Shown: piece after piece, positions 42,596-51,536 of the stretch
How the letters are laid out: every line of letters starts with the position of its first letter
Numbering within the stretch: position 1 is the first letter of the stretch
Origin: Gammaproteobacteria bacterium
GTDB lineage: Bacteria > Pseudomonadota > Gammaproteobacteria > DSM-19610
Direction: 5' to 3'
NCBI GenBank assembly: GCA_026197075.1
Contig: JAPHQV010000048.1
Span: 1 to 58,153, forward strand
Length of the DNA: 58,153 bases
Notes under the pieces: generated by a model
What the model saw: only the letters and a program-made list of their open reading frames with translations
Databases searched by the model: none
Told to the model about the DNA's origin: nothing
Made by a program: the position numbers and the translations under genes

Positions 42596-43294
42596 CTATC
42601 CACACTTGGACTCGCCGCAGTTCAGGCATGTTAAACAACCATCCATCACAATGGCAGCCTTGACATTGCATTTATTGCACAACTGGGAACCCGTGGGAAA
42701 ATCCCCGGCTTCGCTCGCCTCGGCGGTCTTGGCGGAGGCCTCGTACTGAGCACGCTTTTCCTGGATGAGTTTTTTCTGGTGTTCGTCCAGGTTGTCATCC
42801 TTGATCATGCCGATCATGCGCAGGTGACACTCAATGGCATCGCCGATCTCCGCCACCAGGGAAGGCATGTATTTTCCACCCTTCTTGAAATAGCCGCCAC
42901 GGGGATCGAACACCGAGCGCAACTCTTCCACCAGGAAGGTCACATCACCGCCCTTGCGGAAGACGGCGGAGATAATCCGCGTCAAGGCGACGATCCACTG
43001 GAAATGATCCATATTCTTCGAGTTAATGAAGATCTCGAAGGGGCGGCGCAGTTCATGCTGGGTAGCCGGGTTCAGTATGATGTCATTGATGGTGACATAG
43101 AGGGCATGCTCTGAAAGCGGGGTCTTGATCTTGTACGTGGACCCCACCAGCATGTCCGGTCGTTCCAGCTTCTCGTGCAGGTGTACTACATTGTCTTCCT
43201 GGACGACAGGCGCCGCGGTTACCGCCGCCTCGTCTGCTTCCGCCTCCCGTACCACGCTGTAACCCACGATTTTCTTGGCGATCTTGATAGTCAT
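42596..43294 (-). CDS. nrdJb: Class II ribonucleotide reductase small component NrdJb
   Basis: A 232-residue protein matching the separately encoded C-terminal part of split class II ribonucleotide reductases (as in Pseudomonas). It contains a TSCPD-type domain (ILNPATQHELRRPFEIFINS, FQWIVALTRIISAVFRKGGD) and a Cys-rich tail CNKCNVKAAIVMDGCLTCLNCGESKCG-like in spacing (residues ~206-232) that provides the redox-active cysteines re-reducing the active site. It starts 33 bp after nrdJa. Confidence 0.92.
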   Translation of the reverse strand: MTIKIAKKIVGYSVVREAEADEAAVTAAPVVQEDNVVHLHEKLERPDMLVGSTYKIKTPLSEHALYVTINDIILNPATQHELRRPFEIFINSKNMDHFQWIVALTRIISAVFRKGGDVTFLVEELRSVFDPRGGYFKKGGKYMPSLVAEIGDAIECHLRMIGMIKDDNLDEHQKKLIQEKRAQYEASAKTAEASEAGDFPTGSQLCNKCNVKAAIVMDGCLTCLNCGESKCG

Positions 43295-43327
43295 GTCTCT
43301 CTCCTGGTCTCCCTTGCCGGTTTACGA

Positions 43328-45481
43328 CTAGAACTTGCCGTAATAGCCTTCCTTGAGCGCGTCATACAGATTGGCGGCGCTATGGGTCTCGCCGTCATAC
43401 TCGATTTCCTCGTTGCCCTTCAGTTCCACCGTGGAACCGTCCTCGAGGGTGAAGCGATAGGTGGTACCGGCCAGATCGGATTCCTTGACCAGCACACCCT
43501 GGAAGGCCTCGGGGTTGAAGCGGAAGGTGGTGCAGCCCTTGAGGCCCTGCTGGTAGGCGTAGTGATAGATGCTCTTGAAATCCTCGTAGGGATATTCCGT
43601 GGGCACATTGGCGGTCTTGGAAATGGAGGAATCGATCCATTTCTGGGCGGCGGCCTGGATGTCCACGTGCTCCTTGGGTGAGATGTCGTCGGCGGAAATG
43701 AAGTAGTCCGGCAGCTTCTCGCTTTCCTCCTCGGAACCGGGCAGTGCCTCGGCGTTCACCAGCTCCCGGTACGCCAGCAACTCGAAGGAATACACGTCGA
43801 CCTTTTCCTTGGACTTCTTTCCTTCGCGGATCACGTTGCGGAAGTAATGATGGGCGAAGCTGGGTTCGATGCCATTGCTGGCATTGTTGGCCAGGGACAG
43901 GGATATGGTGCCGGTGGGCGCGATGGAGCTGTGGTGGGTAAAGCGCGCGCCCACCTCCGCCAGCTCACTCACCAGCCCCGGGTTCTCCATGGCCACCTGC
44001 TGCATGTAGCGGCTGTAACGGGCATGCAGCACCTTGCCCTTGACCCGGTCACCCAGGGAATAGCCGTCCTTCTTCATTTCCGGGCGCTTGCGCAACATCT
44101 CGGCGGTGACCTCGAACTCCTCTTCCATGATGGGCGCCGGGCCTTTTTCACGTGCCAGTTCCAGCGCCATCTCCCAGCCGGCCATGGCCAGTTCGCGGCT
44201 GACCCGTTCGGTGAATTCCAGGGATTCCGGGCTGCCGTACTTCATGCGCAGCATGGTGATGGAGGAACCCAGTCCCAGGAAGCCCATGCCGTGGCGACGC
44301 TTGCTGAAGATCTCCTTGCGTTGCTGTTCCAGGGGCAGACCGTTGATCTCCACCACATTGTCGAGCATGCGGGTGAAGATGCCCACCACCTTGCGGTATT
44401 CGTCCCAATCGAACCAGGCCTTTTCGGTGAAGGGCTCGCGCAGGAACTTGGTGAGATTGATGGAACCCAGCAGGCAGGAACCGTAGGGCGGCAATGGCTG
44501 CTCACCACAGGGATTGGTGGCGCGGATGCTTTCGCAGAACCAGTTGTTGTTCATCTCATTGACCTTGTCGATGAGGATGAAGCCCGGTTCTGCGAAATCA
44601 TAGGTGGAGGCCATGATCACGTCCCAAAGGCGCTGGGCGCGGATGGTGCGGTAGACCTTGCAGGCCACCAGGCCGGCTTCGTTGGCGACATACTTGTTCT
44701 TGTATGGCCACTCGCGCCACACCACCTGCTCGGGATTGTGCAGGTCGATGCCATCCTGTTCCACTTCCTTCTCCGTCACCGGGAAGGCCAGCTTCCAGTC
44801 GCCATTGGCCTGCACCGCTTCCATGAACTCGCGGGTGATCAGCAGCGACAGGTTGAACTGGCGCAGGCGGCCGTCCTCGCGCTTGGCACGGATGAAATCG
44901 GTGACATCGGGATGACCCACGTCGAAGGTGGCCATCTGGGCGCCGCGGCGACCACCGGCGCTGGACACGGTGAAACACATCTTGTCGTAGATATCCATGA
45001 AGGACAGCGGCCCGGAGGTATAGGCGCCAGCACCGGAGACATAGGCGCCGCGCGGCCGCAGGGTGGAAAACTCATAGCCGATTCCGCAACCCGCCTTGAG
45101 GGTCAGGCCGGCCTCGTGCACCCGCTGCAGGATATTGTCCATGGAGTCCTGGATGATGCCGGACACGGTGCAGTTGATGGTGGAGGTGGCGGGCTTGTGG
45201 GCCAGGGCACCGGCATTGGAGGTGATGCGACCGGCAGGGATGGCGCCACGACGCAGGGCCCACAGGAACTGTTCATACCAATGCTCGCGCAGTTCGTCGC
45301 TGGTCTCCACCTCGGACAGGGCCCGGGCCACGCGCTGGTAGGTATCGTCGATGGTCTCGTCGATGACCGAACCGTCCTTGGTCTTGAGACGATACTTCTT
45401 GTCCCAGATGTCCAGGGAGGCGGATTGCATGGGGATGGCGGCGACACTGGTGGGCACGGCTTTCAACTGGGCGGATTTCAT
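43328..45481 (-). CDS. nrdJa: Adenosylcobalamin-dependent ribonucleotide reductase NrdJa
   Basis: The catalytic subunit (717 residues from ATG 45481) of class II ribonucleotide reductase, making deoxyribonucleotides with or without oxygen using coenzyme B12. Active-site cysteines and glutamate are visible in TSTINCTVSGIIQDSMDN and ATNPCGEQPLPPYGSCLLGS. The PTGTISLSLANNASNGIEPS phosphate-binding segment and RRHGMGFLGLGSS are typical. Ends EGYYGKF, with the missing C-terminal part supplied by NrdJb. An NrdR-like box lies upstream; no cobalamin riboswitch was seen. Confidence 0.96.
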   Translation of the reverse strand: MKSAQLKAVPTSVAAIPMQSASLDIWDKKYRLKTKDGSVIDETIDDTYQRVARALSEVETSDELREHWYEQFLWALRRGAIPAGRITSNAGALAHKPATSTINCTVSGIIQDSMDNILQRVHEAGLTLKAGCGIGYEFSTLRPRGAYVSGAGAYTSGPLSFMDIYDKMCFTVSSAGGRRGAQMATFDVGHPDVTDFIRAKREDGRLRQFNLSLLITREFMEAVQANGDWKLAFPVTEKEVEQDGIDLHNPEQVVWREWPYKNKYVANEAGLVACKVYRTIRAQRLWDVIMASTYDFAEPGFILIDKVNEMNNNWFCESIRATNPCGEQPLPPYGSCLLGSINLTKFLREPFTEKAWFDWDEYRKVVGIFTRMLDNVVEINGLPLEQQRKEIFSKRRHGMGFLGLGSSITMLRMKYGSPESLEFTERVSRELAMAGWEMALELAREKGPAPIMEEEFEVTAEMLRKRPEMKKDGYSLGDRVKGKVLHARYSRYMQQVAMENPGLVSELAEVGARFTHHSSIAPTGTISLSLANNASNGIEPSFAHHYFRNVIREGKKSKEKVDVYSFELLAYRELVNAEALPGSEEESEKLPDYFISADDISPKEHVDIQAAAQKWIDSSISKTANVPTEYPYEDFKSIYHYAYQQGLKGCTTFRFNPEAFQGVLVKESDLAGTTYRFTLEDGSTVELKGNEEIEYDGETHSAANLYDALKEGYYGKF

Positions 45482-45615
45482 TGGGTCTGCTGGCTCCCTG
45501 AATTCTGATTCTTGATTGCGGGCCAGGTGGAACCCCGGATCAGCCCTCCGGGACGCCTCCAGGGGCGTCAATCCAGGCTGATGGCCCGACACAACATCTT
45601 GTGTTCGACCCGGGA

Positions 45616-45644
45616 AGAGTAGGCATAAGGCAAAAACCTGTCAA
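45616..45644 (-). promoter_or_regulatory. Putative sigma70 promoter of nrdJa
   Basis: Minus-strand TTGACA (45639-45644) with a 17-bp spacer and a weak -10, TACTCT (45616-45621). The predicted start is near 45609, leaving a ~128-nt leader. Confidence 0.5.
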
Positions 45645-45766
45645 GCCTCCTGGCACGTTAAAGGTTCTGACATAATTATTTTAAATAACATGTAATTACA
45701 CTATTTCTACAGTCTGCGATCGGGATAAAAAAGTTTGCCTTTCAAAACCGGGCCGAAAATAGACAA

Positions 45767-45782
45767 ACACAATATATAGTGT
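45767..45782. promoter_or_regulatory. NrdR-like box
   Basis: ACACAATATATAGTGT fits the NrdR consensus (ACACNATATNTNGTGT) and is palindromic. A degenerate relative, ACACTATTTCTACAGT, occurs at 45698-45713. The separation of ~69 bp is not the usual ~31 bp of paired boxes. NrdR represses ribonucleotide reductase genes when dATP is high, matching the downstream nrdJa. Confidence 0.65.
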
Positions 45783-45872
45783 TTCTAATATTCCAGCCCC
45801 CCATGGACTTCTGCATCCATAGCGCTCACCACACAAGGGTAGCCCCCACTGCCAGGGATCACAAACCGGGCC

Positions 45873-45900
45873 CTTGAAAGCCTCCCGGCCGACCCAATCT
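45873..45900 (+). promoter_or_regulatory. sigma32 heat-shock promoter of the hsp20 operon
   Basis: CTTGAAA (45873-45879), 13 bp, CCCAATCT (45893-45900) closely fits CTTGAAA-N11-16-CCCATNT. The predicted start is near 45907, followed by AGAGGAG and the hsp20 ATG at 45936. Confidence 0.75.
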
Positions 45901-45935
45901 AGCGGGTATCAACCGGACAAGAGGAGCACCACACC

Positions 45936-46373
45936 ATGGCACTGACCCATACCAACCCCTGGCGCTTGCTGGACCAATTGCAGCAAGACCTGAACCGACA
46001 GCTGAGCACGCGTGGAACCGAGGATGATGCGAACATCACGACCAGTGACTGGGCCCCGGCCGTGGATATCCAGGAACTGGAAGACCGCTACCTGATCCAT
46101 GCCGATATCCCCGGCGTCGAACCCAAGGACATCGAGGTTCACATGGAAAATGGCATCCTGACCATCAAGGGGGAACGCCAGAGTGAGTCCAAGGAAGAAC
46201 GTGAAGGCTACAAGCGCATCGAACGCTCTCGCGGCACCTTCTTCCGCCGTTTCAGCATGCCCGACACCGCCGATGCCAATAGCATCAGCGCCAAGTCGAA
46301 GAATGGCGTGCTGGAGGTGACGATCCCCAAGCAGGAGAAGGTGCAGCGGCGCAAGATCCAGGTAGAGGAATGA
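45936..46373 (+). CDS. Hsp20 small heat-shock protein
   Basis: ATP-independent holdase chaperone of 145 residues. The alpha-crystallin domain spans ~38-140, with WAPAVDIQELEDRYLIHADI, GVEPKDIEVHMENGILTIKG and the signature GVLEVTIPKQEKVQRRKIQV. The short N-terminal arm (NPWRLLDQLQQDLNRQL) drives oligomers. The C-terminal IxI motif is modified to IQV. First gene of a heat-shock operon with a DnaJ-like and a second Hsp20. Confidence 0.95.
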   Translation: MALTHTNPWRLLDQLQQDLNRQLSTRGTEDDANITTSDWAPAVDIQELEDRYLIHADIPGVEPKDIEVHMENGILTIKGERQSESKEEREGYKRIERSRGTFFRRFSMPDTADANSISAKSKNGVLEVTIPKQEKVQRRKIQVEE

Positions 46374-46421
46374 CCGATCGCAGCTGCAGGCCTCGTAGAG
46401 GGTGCCCACGAGGAAGTTCGC

Positions 46422-47366
46422 ATGCAGTACAAGGATTATTACAAGATCCTGGGTGTGGCGAAGGACGCCACCCAGGGTGAAATCAAGCGCGCCTACCGCA
46501 AGCTGGCGCGCAAGTATCACCCGGACGTCAGCCAGGAGGCCGATGCCGAGGCCCGTTTCAAGGAGATCAACGAGGCCAACGAAGTCCTCAAGGACCCGGG
46601 CCGGCGCGCCGCCTATGACCAGCTCGGCAGTCAGTGGCATGGTGGGCAGGATTTCACCCCGCCACCCGGCTGGGATACGGGATTCGAGTTCCGTGCCGAG
46701 GGCGCTGGCGGGCACGACTTCAGCGAATTCTTCGAATCCCTGTTCGGCGGACGCAGTCCCTTCGGTGCCCAGGCCGGCTTCACGACCGGCCAGCGGCGAC
46801 GGGGCTTCCAACACCAGGGCGAGGACCATCGCGCCAGGATCCGCATTTCCCTGGAAGACTCCTTCCAGGGAGCCAGGCGCACCATCCAGCTACAGGCCCC
46901 GCTGGTGGATGCGCAAGGTCACGTAAGGGTTTCACCCCACGCCCTCACGGTACGCATTCCGAAGGGGATCATCGCAGGCCAGCAGATCCGCCTGGCGGGT
47001 CAGGGCGGGCCAGGCCAGGCAGGCGGCCAACCGGGGGATCTCTACCTGGACGTGGAGTTCGAACCCCATCCCCGCTTTCGTCCCGAAGGCCGCGACCTGC
47101 ACCAGGATCTTCCCGTTACCCCCTGGGAGGCAGCCCTTGGTGGCAAGGTCAAGGTGCCGACCCTCGGCGGCCCGGTGGAACTCAGAATCCCGGCCGGCGC
47201 CCGTAGCGGCCAGCGCTTGCGCCTGGCGGGACGCGGTCTGCCGGGCACGCCGCCGGGGGACCAGTACGTGACCCTGCAGATCATCACTCCGCCGACGCGC
47301 ACCGCGGCCGACAAGGACTTCTACCGTCGCATGGCGGAACACTTCGACTTTGATCCACGGCAATGA
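46422..47366 (+). CDS. cbpA: Curved DNA-binding protein / DnaJ-class co-chaperone
   Basis: A 314-residue type II J-protein. The N-terminal J domain (YKDYYKILGVAKDATQGEIK) has the HPD tripeptide in RKYHPDVSQEAD. A Gly/Phe-rich linker follows (SLFGGRSPFGAQAGF), then the two DnaJ C-terminal domains with IPKGIIAGQQIRLAGQGGPG, lacking the zinc finger of DnaJ proper. CbpA activates DnaK and can bind curved DNA. It lies 48 bp after hsp20; no cbpM is adjacent. Confidence 0.93.
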   Translation: MQYKDYYKILGVAKDATQGEIKRAYRKLARKYHPDVSQEADAEARFKEINEANEVLKDPGRRAAYDQLGSQWHGGQDFTPPPGWDTGFEFRAEGAGGHDFSEFFESLFGGRSPFGAQAGFTTGQRRRGFQHQGEDHRARIRISLEDSFQGARRTIQLQAPLVDAQGHVRVSPHALTVRIPKGIIAGQQIRLAGQGGPGQAGGQPGDLYLDVEFEPHPRFRPEGRDLHQDLPVTPWEAALGGKVKVPTLGGPVELRIPAGARSGQRLRLAGRGLPGTPPGDQYVTLQIITPPTRTAADKDFYRRMAEHFDFDPRQ

Positions 47367-47397
47367 CTGCCGCACTTTGCATACAGGAGGAACCCCC

Positions 47398-47904
47398 ATG
47401 TCGACACTACAGCAACTTCGTGAAGGCCTGGAACGCACCTGGGACTCGCTGGCCGAGGGCTGGAGCCACCTGCGCGAGCGCGCCTCCCAGGCCCTGACCC
47501 GTTTCCAGCCCGGCTACCGCGACGGCGCACTGGAGACTGCCGATGAACAATTCCTGCGCCATAGTGCCCGCTGGGGATTGCTGGCGGCGGAGGTGCAGGA
47601 AACCAGCGACACTGTACACATCAAGCTGGAAGTACCGGGCATGAGCGCCGATGGCTTTGATATCCAGATTCAGGATGGCAACGTGGCCGTGATTCGAGGC
47701 GAAAAGCAGGTGCGGCAGGAACAAAAAGCAGGCCGCTACCACATCATGGAATGCGCCTATGGCCAGTTTGAACGGGCCATCCCGCTGCCCGCGGAAGTGG
47801 ACGAAGCCGGTGCCCGGGCCCGTTACCGTGACGGGGTACTGCACCTCAGCCTGCCCAAGAGTCCCGCCGCCGTGGCGCGGCGTATCGAGGTAAACGGAGT
47901 CTGA
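47398..47904 (+). CDS. Hsp20 family protein (second, diverged copy)
   Basis: A 168-residue protein. The N-terminal ~60 residues form an amphipathic helical arm (LQQLREGLERTWDSLAEGWS). The alpha-crystallin domain follows (HIKLEVPGMSADGFDIQIQD, MECAYGQFERAIPLP, RYRDGVLHLSLPKSP). The start at 47398 lies behind AGGAGG. It differs strongly from the first Hsp20, so it may be specialised, for example at membranes or as a co-oligomer. Third gene of the heat-shock operon. Confidence 0.9.
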   Translation: MSTLQQLREGLERTWDSLAEGWSHLRERASQALTRFQPGYRDGALETADEQFLRHSARWGLLAAEVQETSDTVHIKLEVPGMSADGFDIQIQDGNVAVIRGEKQVRQEQKAGRYHIMECAYGQFERAIPLPAEVDEAGARARYRDGVLHLSLPKSPAAVARRIEVNGV

Positions 47905-47982
47905 TTCCAGGTTGGCCGGAAAATTGCTTTGATATTTAATTTGTTAATATTGCATAGTATTTTTTGATGGCAGCCCAAAAGG

Positions 47983-48011
47983 TTGACTGTTTTAGTAGGA
48001 TTCTATACATT
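47983..48011 (+). promoter_or_regulatory. Putative sigma70 promoter of the SOR-like small gene
   Basis: TTGACT (47983-47988) with a 17-bp spacer and TACATT (48006-48011); TATACA overlaps it with 15 bp. An unusually AT-rich tract (47925-47970) precedes it, acting like an UP element. Together with the strong ribosome site this suggests high expression. Confidence 0.6.
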
Positions 48012-48051
48012 AGCAACCGTTAATGAACCATCTGCCAACGGAGGCACAGCT

Positions 48052-48504
48052 ATGAGCGGACTGATTGCAAACTTCCCCCATGATGGCGTGGTCACGGTAA
48101 ACCGCGTCATTCTGAAGCCTGACTACACCGTGGACGACTTGCAGGAGCGCGTCGCCATCCTCTGCGAGAACGTCAAGACCTATCACTCGGAAACCGGTTT
48201 CGTCGGCGGCTTTGTCTGCCTGAACAAGGGTAATGTTTCCAACGAGGGCTCCAGCATCGGCCAGGCCGTGGACAGCGAGCTGAAGGGCAAGGAGGCACTG
48301 ATCGTCACCTTCTGGGACACCTTCGAGCAGCACGAGGCCTCCCACCGCAGCGAAACCTTCCAACCGCTGTTCCAGCAAGTGCTGGACCTGTGCGAAAACG
48401 GCAACGAGGAAATCGCCTACGAAATGCTGTGGTCCGGCAAGGCCTACAGCGATGAAGAGGCGAAGGCCGCCAAGGAAGCCAAGGAAAAGTACAACGCCGC
48501 CTGA
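48052..48504 (+). CDS. Small dimeric-barrel protein with SOR/ABM-like features
   Basis: A 150-residue soluble acidic protein starting at 48052 behind GGAGG. TGFVGGF, ALIVTFWDTFEQHEASHRSE and the following LF..C pattern fit the dimeric alpha/beta-barrel (ABM-like) fold. They also line up, as I recall the archaeal sequence, with the N-terminal half of sulfur oxygenase reductase: Cys before the GFVG segment (here Cys38 in VAILCENVKTYHS) and the iron-ligating H-x3-H (HEASH). The third ligand (Glu) is unclear, and the protein is half the length of SOR. It has a strong promoter and terminator of its own. Function unproven. Confidence 0.7.
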   Translation: MSGLIANFPHDGVVTVNRVILKPDYTVDDLQERVAILCENVKTYHSETGFVGGFVCLNKGNVSNEGSSIGQAVDSELKGKEALIVTFWDTFEQHEASHRSETFQPLFQQVLDLCENGNEEIAYEMLWSGKAYSDEEAKAAKEAKEKYNAA

Positions 48505-48540
48505 TCCGGCAGGAATGGAAATCCCACACCGGGAAACGAA

Positions 48541-48566
48541 AACGGGGCCGCAAGGCCCCGTTTTTT
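48541..48566 (+). terminator. Rho-independent terminator
   Basis: Stem AACGGGGCC/GGCCCCGTT around GCAA with six T on the plus strand, between the SOR-like gene and the convergent transglutaminase gene. The stem sequence is the same as that of the two porin terminators. Confidence 0.93.
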
Positions 48567-48586
48567 GTTCCTGACCGGGCCGGCGA

Positions 48587-49375
48587 TCAGCCCTGGATCC
48601 GGCTCACTTCGACCTTTTGTATCAGTGGATAGACCGCTGGGCCAAACTGGTTGTAGACGGCAACATCCGCGGCATCACGGCCATAGCCTATGGCCACGTA
48701 GCCACCCCTCAGTTCGTCCTGCGTGGCATCGAAGGTATACCAGCGCCCTCCCAGATAGGCCTCGAACCAGGCATGCATGTCGATGGGCTCCAGTCCATGC
48801 AGGTATCCCACGACCATTCGTGCCGGGATCGTCAGACCGCGGCACAAGGCAATGCCCAGGTGGGCAAGATCACGACATACGCCTGACTGCCTCAGGTTGA
48901 CCTCCACCGCGGAAACGGGGATATCACTACTGCCCGGGACGAAGCGGATCCGCTCGCGCAGCCAGCTTTCGATGGCGGCAACCTGATCGTAACCCAGGAG
49001 CTGTCCCGCCGTGATTTCGGCTGCCATCAGGCCGAAGCGATCCGACTCGCAGTAGCGGCTCGGCAACAGGTAACGCAGCACCTCGTCGGGCAGGAACTGA
49101 ACCTCGATAAAGGGCGCGCCCGGGGCACGATCCACTTCGTCCGCGGTCATCACCTCGGCCGCGGTATGCACCGCAAAGTGGCCCGGCGGAGCGATCAAAC
49201 GCTGGCAGAGGTTGCCATAGCCATCCGTGAACTCGAACACCGGTACATTGGGAACGATCTTGTATTCCTCGCGTGCAATCCACTGGTGCGCTCCGCTGCG
49301 TGGCCGCAGCATCAGCACAAAGGGTGTATGCACTTCGATATCGAATGCCAGGTCATAACTGGTGTGTAACCACAT
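48587..49375 (-). CDS. Transglutaminase-like cysteine protease family protein
   Basis: A 262-residue protein. The N-terminal beta domain (HTSYDLAFDIEVHTPFVLML) resembles bacterial transglutaminase N domains. The catalytic Cys-His-Asp triad lies in RQSGVCRDLAHLGIALCRGL, IDMHAWFEAYLGG and RWYTFDATQDE. Such proteins are usually amide-bond hydrolases or amidases acting on peptides. No signal peptide is seen. It is divergent from the candidate RNA at 49510. Confidence 0.88.
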   Translation of the reverse strand: MWLHTSYDLAFDIEVHTPFVLMLRPRSGAHQWIAREEYKIVPNVPVFEFTDGYGNLCQRLIAPPGHFAVHTAAEVMTADEVDRAPGAPFIEVQFLPDEVLRYLLPSRYCESDRFGLMAAEITAGQLLGYDQVAAIESWLRERIRFVPGSSDIPVSAVEVNLRQSGVCRDLAHLGIALCRGLTIPARMVVGYLHGLEPIDMHAWFEAYLGGRWYTFDATQDELRGGYVAIGYGRDAADVAVYNQFGPAVYPLIQKVEVSRIQG

Positions 49376-49509
49376 AGCGAAAGGCCAGGTTGTGGAAAAG
49401 GTGGATAAGCAGGGAAGCCCTGATCAAGCCCATTGCCGTCGTTCTACGAATGGAACCCGGGTTTAAACCACCTGGATACCGATATACGCCGGTATGAGAA
49501 CATGATTAA

Positions 49510-49697
49510 AGCTTTCCCGGTCGAGTCTAGCAGATACGCATCTGCGGGGTTTGCCTGGAGGTCAGGCGCCGGTAGATGTCGGAGACCATGGGCGCCGAGG
49601 CCTGCAACGACTACGAGAGGAAGGTACCCCGGCCTTCCCGGAGCCGGGAAAGAGGTACGGACGTTACAGTGGAGAGCCCCTCCTCGGAGGGGCTTTT
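49510..49697 (+). ncRNA. Candidate GGA-rich structured RNA
   Basis: A plus-strand region between two minus-strand genes, ending in a strong terminator (49675-49697: 9-bp stem AGCCCCTCC/GGAGGGGCT, then TTTT). Successive hairpins are GCAGAT/ATCTGC (49530-49545), GCCTG/CAGGC with loop GAGGT (49553-49567) and TTCCCGG/CCGGGAA (49635-49650). Nine GGA trinucleotides occur between 49450 and 49690, including ACGGACGT, the sort of motif CsrA/RsmA binds in CsrB/RsmZ sRNAs. No clear promoter or GacA box was found, so both boundaries and function are uncertain. Confidence 0.35.
49675..49697 (+). terminator. Plus-strand Rho-independent terminator
   Basis: A perfect 9-bp stem with a 2-nt loop and TTTT(ATT) on the plus strand. 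The U tract is on the plus side only, so it does not serve the minus-strand katA transcript and implies a plus-strand transcript upstream. Confidence 0.85.
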
Positions 49698-49717
49698 ATT
49701 GGATGCCGGGGACGGAC

Positions 49718-51172
49718 TCACTTGCCGGCAACACCCTTGGCGATGCGGTCTCCGATGTCCTTGTCGATATTGCGCCAGTACTCGAGTGCACGCTTCAACA
49801 CGGGCTTCGAGACCCCGGCCTTGAGGTGACCGACGACGTTGGATACCAGCCGCGTGCGCGCATCGTCGTCCATCACCTCACGCACCAGCGTGCCGGGTTG
49901 GCCGAAATCATCGTCATCCTTGCGCAAGCTGTAGGCGGCACGGACCATGTCGCCATCGGCCGCCCAGATCTCCACGCCGGGGTAGCGCTTGCCGTCGGCC
50001 TGCGGGCCACCCTTGGAGTTCGGTGCGTACACGGGGTCGGAAACGTTCTCCACGCGCATCGCCCCGTCCTTGCTGTAACTGTGCACGGGGCTCTTGGGCC
50101 TATTGACCGGGATCTGCTTGTAGTTGGCACCGATGCGGGCACGATGGGCGTCCGCGTAGGAGAAGATCCGGCCCAGCAGCATCTTGTCGGGACTCACGCC
50201 GATACCGGGCACGAGATTGTTGGGCTCGAAGGCGGCCTGCTCGATCTCGGTGTGGTTATCAGTGGGATTACGGTTCAGGGTCAGCTTGCCCACCTCGATC
50301 AAGGGGTAGTCACCATGCGGCCACACCTTGGTCAGGTCGAAGGGATTGAACCGGTAGGTATCCGCGTCGGCGAAGGGCATGATCTGCACGTGCAGGGTCC
50401 AGCTGGGATGGTCACCACGCTGGATCGCATTGAACAGGTCACGCACATGATAGTCACCGTCGGCGCCGGCCAGATGGTCGGCCTCCTCCTGGGTAAGAAA
50501 CTCGATGCCCTGGTCGGTCTTGAAATGATATTTCACCCAGAACTTCTTGCCCTTGGCATTCACCCACATGTAGGTATGGCTGCCATAGCCATTCATGTTC
50601 CGCCAGGTCCTGGGAATGCCGCGATCGCCCATGAGCCAGGTCACCTGGTGTGCCGACTCCGGTGACAGGGTCCAGAAGTCCCACTGCATATCGTGGTCAC
50701 GCAGGTTGGAGTCCGCACGACGTTTCTGGGAGCGGATGAAGTGCTGGAACTTCATGGGGTCGCGGATAAAGAACACCGGCGTGTTGTTGCCGACCAGGTC
50801 GTAATTGCCTTCGGTGGTATAGAACTTCAGCGCGAACCCGCGCGGGTCACGCCAGGTATCGGGGCTGCCGCGCTCACCGGCGACGGTGGAGAATCGCGCC
50901 AGCACCTCGGTCTTGGTGTTCGGCTGGAAAAGCGCTGCCTTGGTGTAGCGGCTGACGTCCTTGGTGACCTTGAAATGCCCGAAGGCACCACTACCCTTGG
51001 CGTGGGGCTGGCGTTCCGGGATCCGCTCCCGGTTGAACTGTGCCATCTGTTCGATCAGGTAGTGATCCTGCAAGAGTATGGGGCCATCAGGGCCGATCGT
51101 CAGGGAATGCTCATCACTTGATACCGGGATCCCGGCATCAGTGGTCGTAGGCTTACTGCCTTTGCTCGCCAT
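49718..51172 (-). CDS. katA: Monofunctional heme catalase
   Basis: Decomposes hydrogen peroxide. The 484-residue small-subunit (clade 3 type) catalase shows the distal His in [16 protein letters not shown], the distal Asn in [12 protein letters not shown], and the proximal heme Tyr in [15 protein letters not shown]. No signal peptide, so cytoplasmic. Monocistronic between two RNA-rich intergenic regions. An oxidative-stress regulator site was not identified. Confidence 0.97.
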   Translation of the reverse strand: MASKGSKPTTTDAGIPVSSDEHSLTIGPDGPILLQDHYLIEQMAQFNRERIPERQPHAKGSGAFGHFKVTKDVSRYTKAALFQPNTKTEVLARFSTVAGERGSPDTWRDPRGFALKFYTTEGNYDLVGNNTPVFFIRDPMKFQHFIRSQKRRADSNLRDHDMQWDFWTLSPESAHQVTWLMGDRGIPRTWRNMNGYGSHTYMWVNAKGKKFWVKYHFKTDQGIEFLTQEEADHLAGADGDYHVRDLFNAIQRGDHPSWTLHVQIMPFADADTYRFNPFDLTKVWPHGDYPLIEVGKLTLNRNPTDNHTEIEQAAFEPNNLVPGIGVSPDKMLLGRIFSYADAHRARIGANYKQIPVNRPKSPVHSYSKDGAMRVENVSDPVYAPNSKGGPQADGKRYPGVEIWAADGDMVRAAYSLRKDDDDFGQPGTLVREVMDDDARTRLVSNVVGHLKAGVSKPVLKRALEYWRNIDKDIGDRIAKGVAGK

Positions 51173-51524
51173 CGTCTATCCTCCATTGGTTTCCGTCTTC
51201 TGGTTTCCATCTTCGACAGGTATCCACCGCGCTCCCTTGCGGCGCATCCCTGGACTGAGTTTAGACTAAATCCAGATGTAAGGGTCCGATGATGGAAATC
51301 GGAAGGATGGACGAATCATCGGTGACACATGGATGGGTATTCGCGGGCATGACGAATGACCCAGACCCGCTCTCGCAAGGAAAATTTTCCGACCGCAACC
51401 CGACAAGCCGTTGGTTTTGGAGCAGTGCCCCTGGTCCGATGCCGCTGGCCAGGTGGCAAGTTTGTAGGAATTTGCTTACATGAGCTCCCGGAGCCACCCT
51501 ACATACCACCCCGGGGTCGCGGCC

Positions 51525-51530
51525 TATAAT
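51525..51530 (+). promoter_or_regulatory. Consensus -10 element of the srkA leader
   Basis: TATAAT is a perfect -10 hexamer; no good -35 lies 16-18 bp upstream. The preceding DNA is GC-rich, which makes this hexamer stand out. Confidence 0.4.
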
Positions 51531-51536
51531 TTCACC

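Noticed and set aside
45482-45760. Cobalamin riboswitch in the nrdJa leader
   Set aside because: Looked for because the enzyme uses B12, but no B12 box or supporting helices were recognised on either strand.
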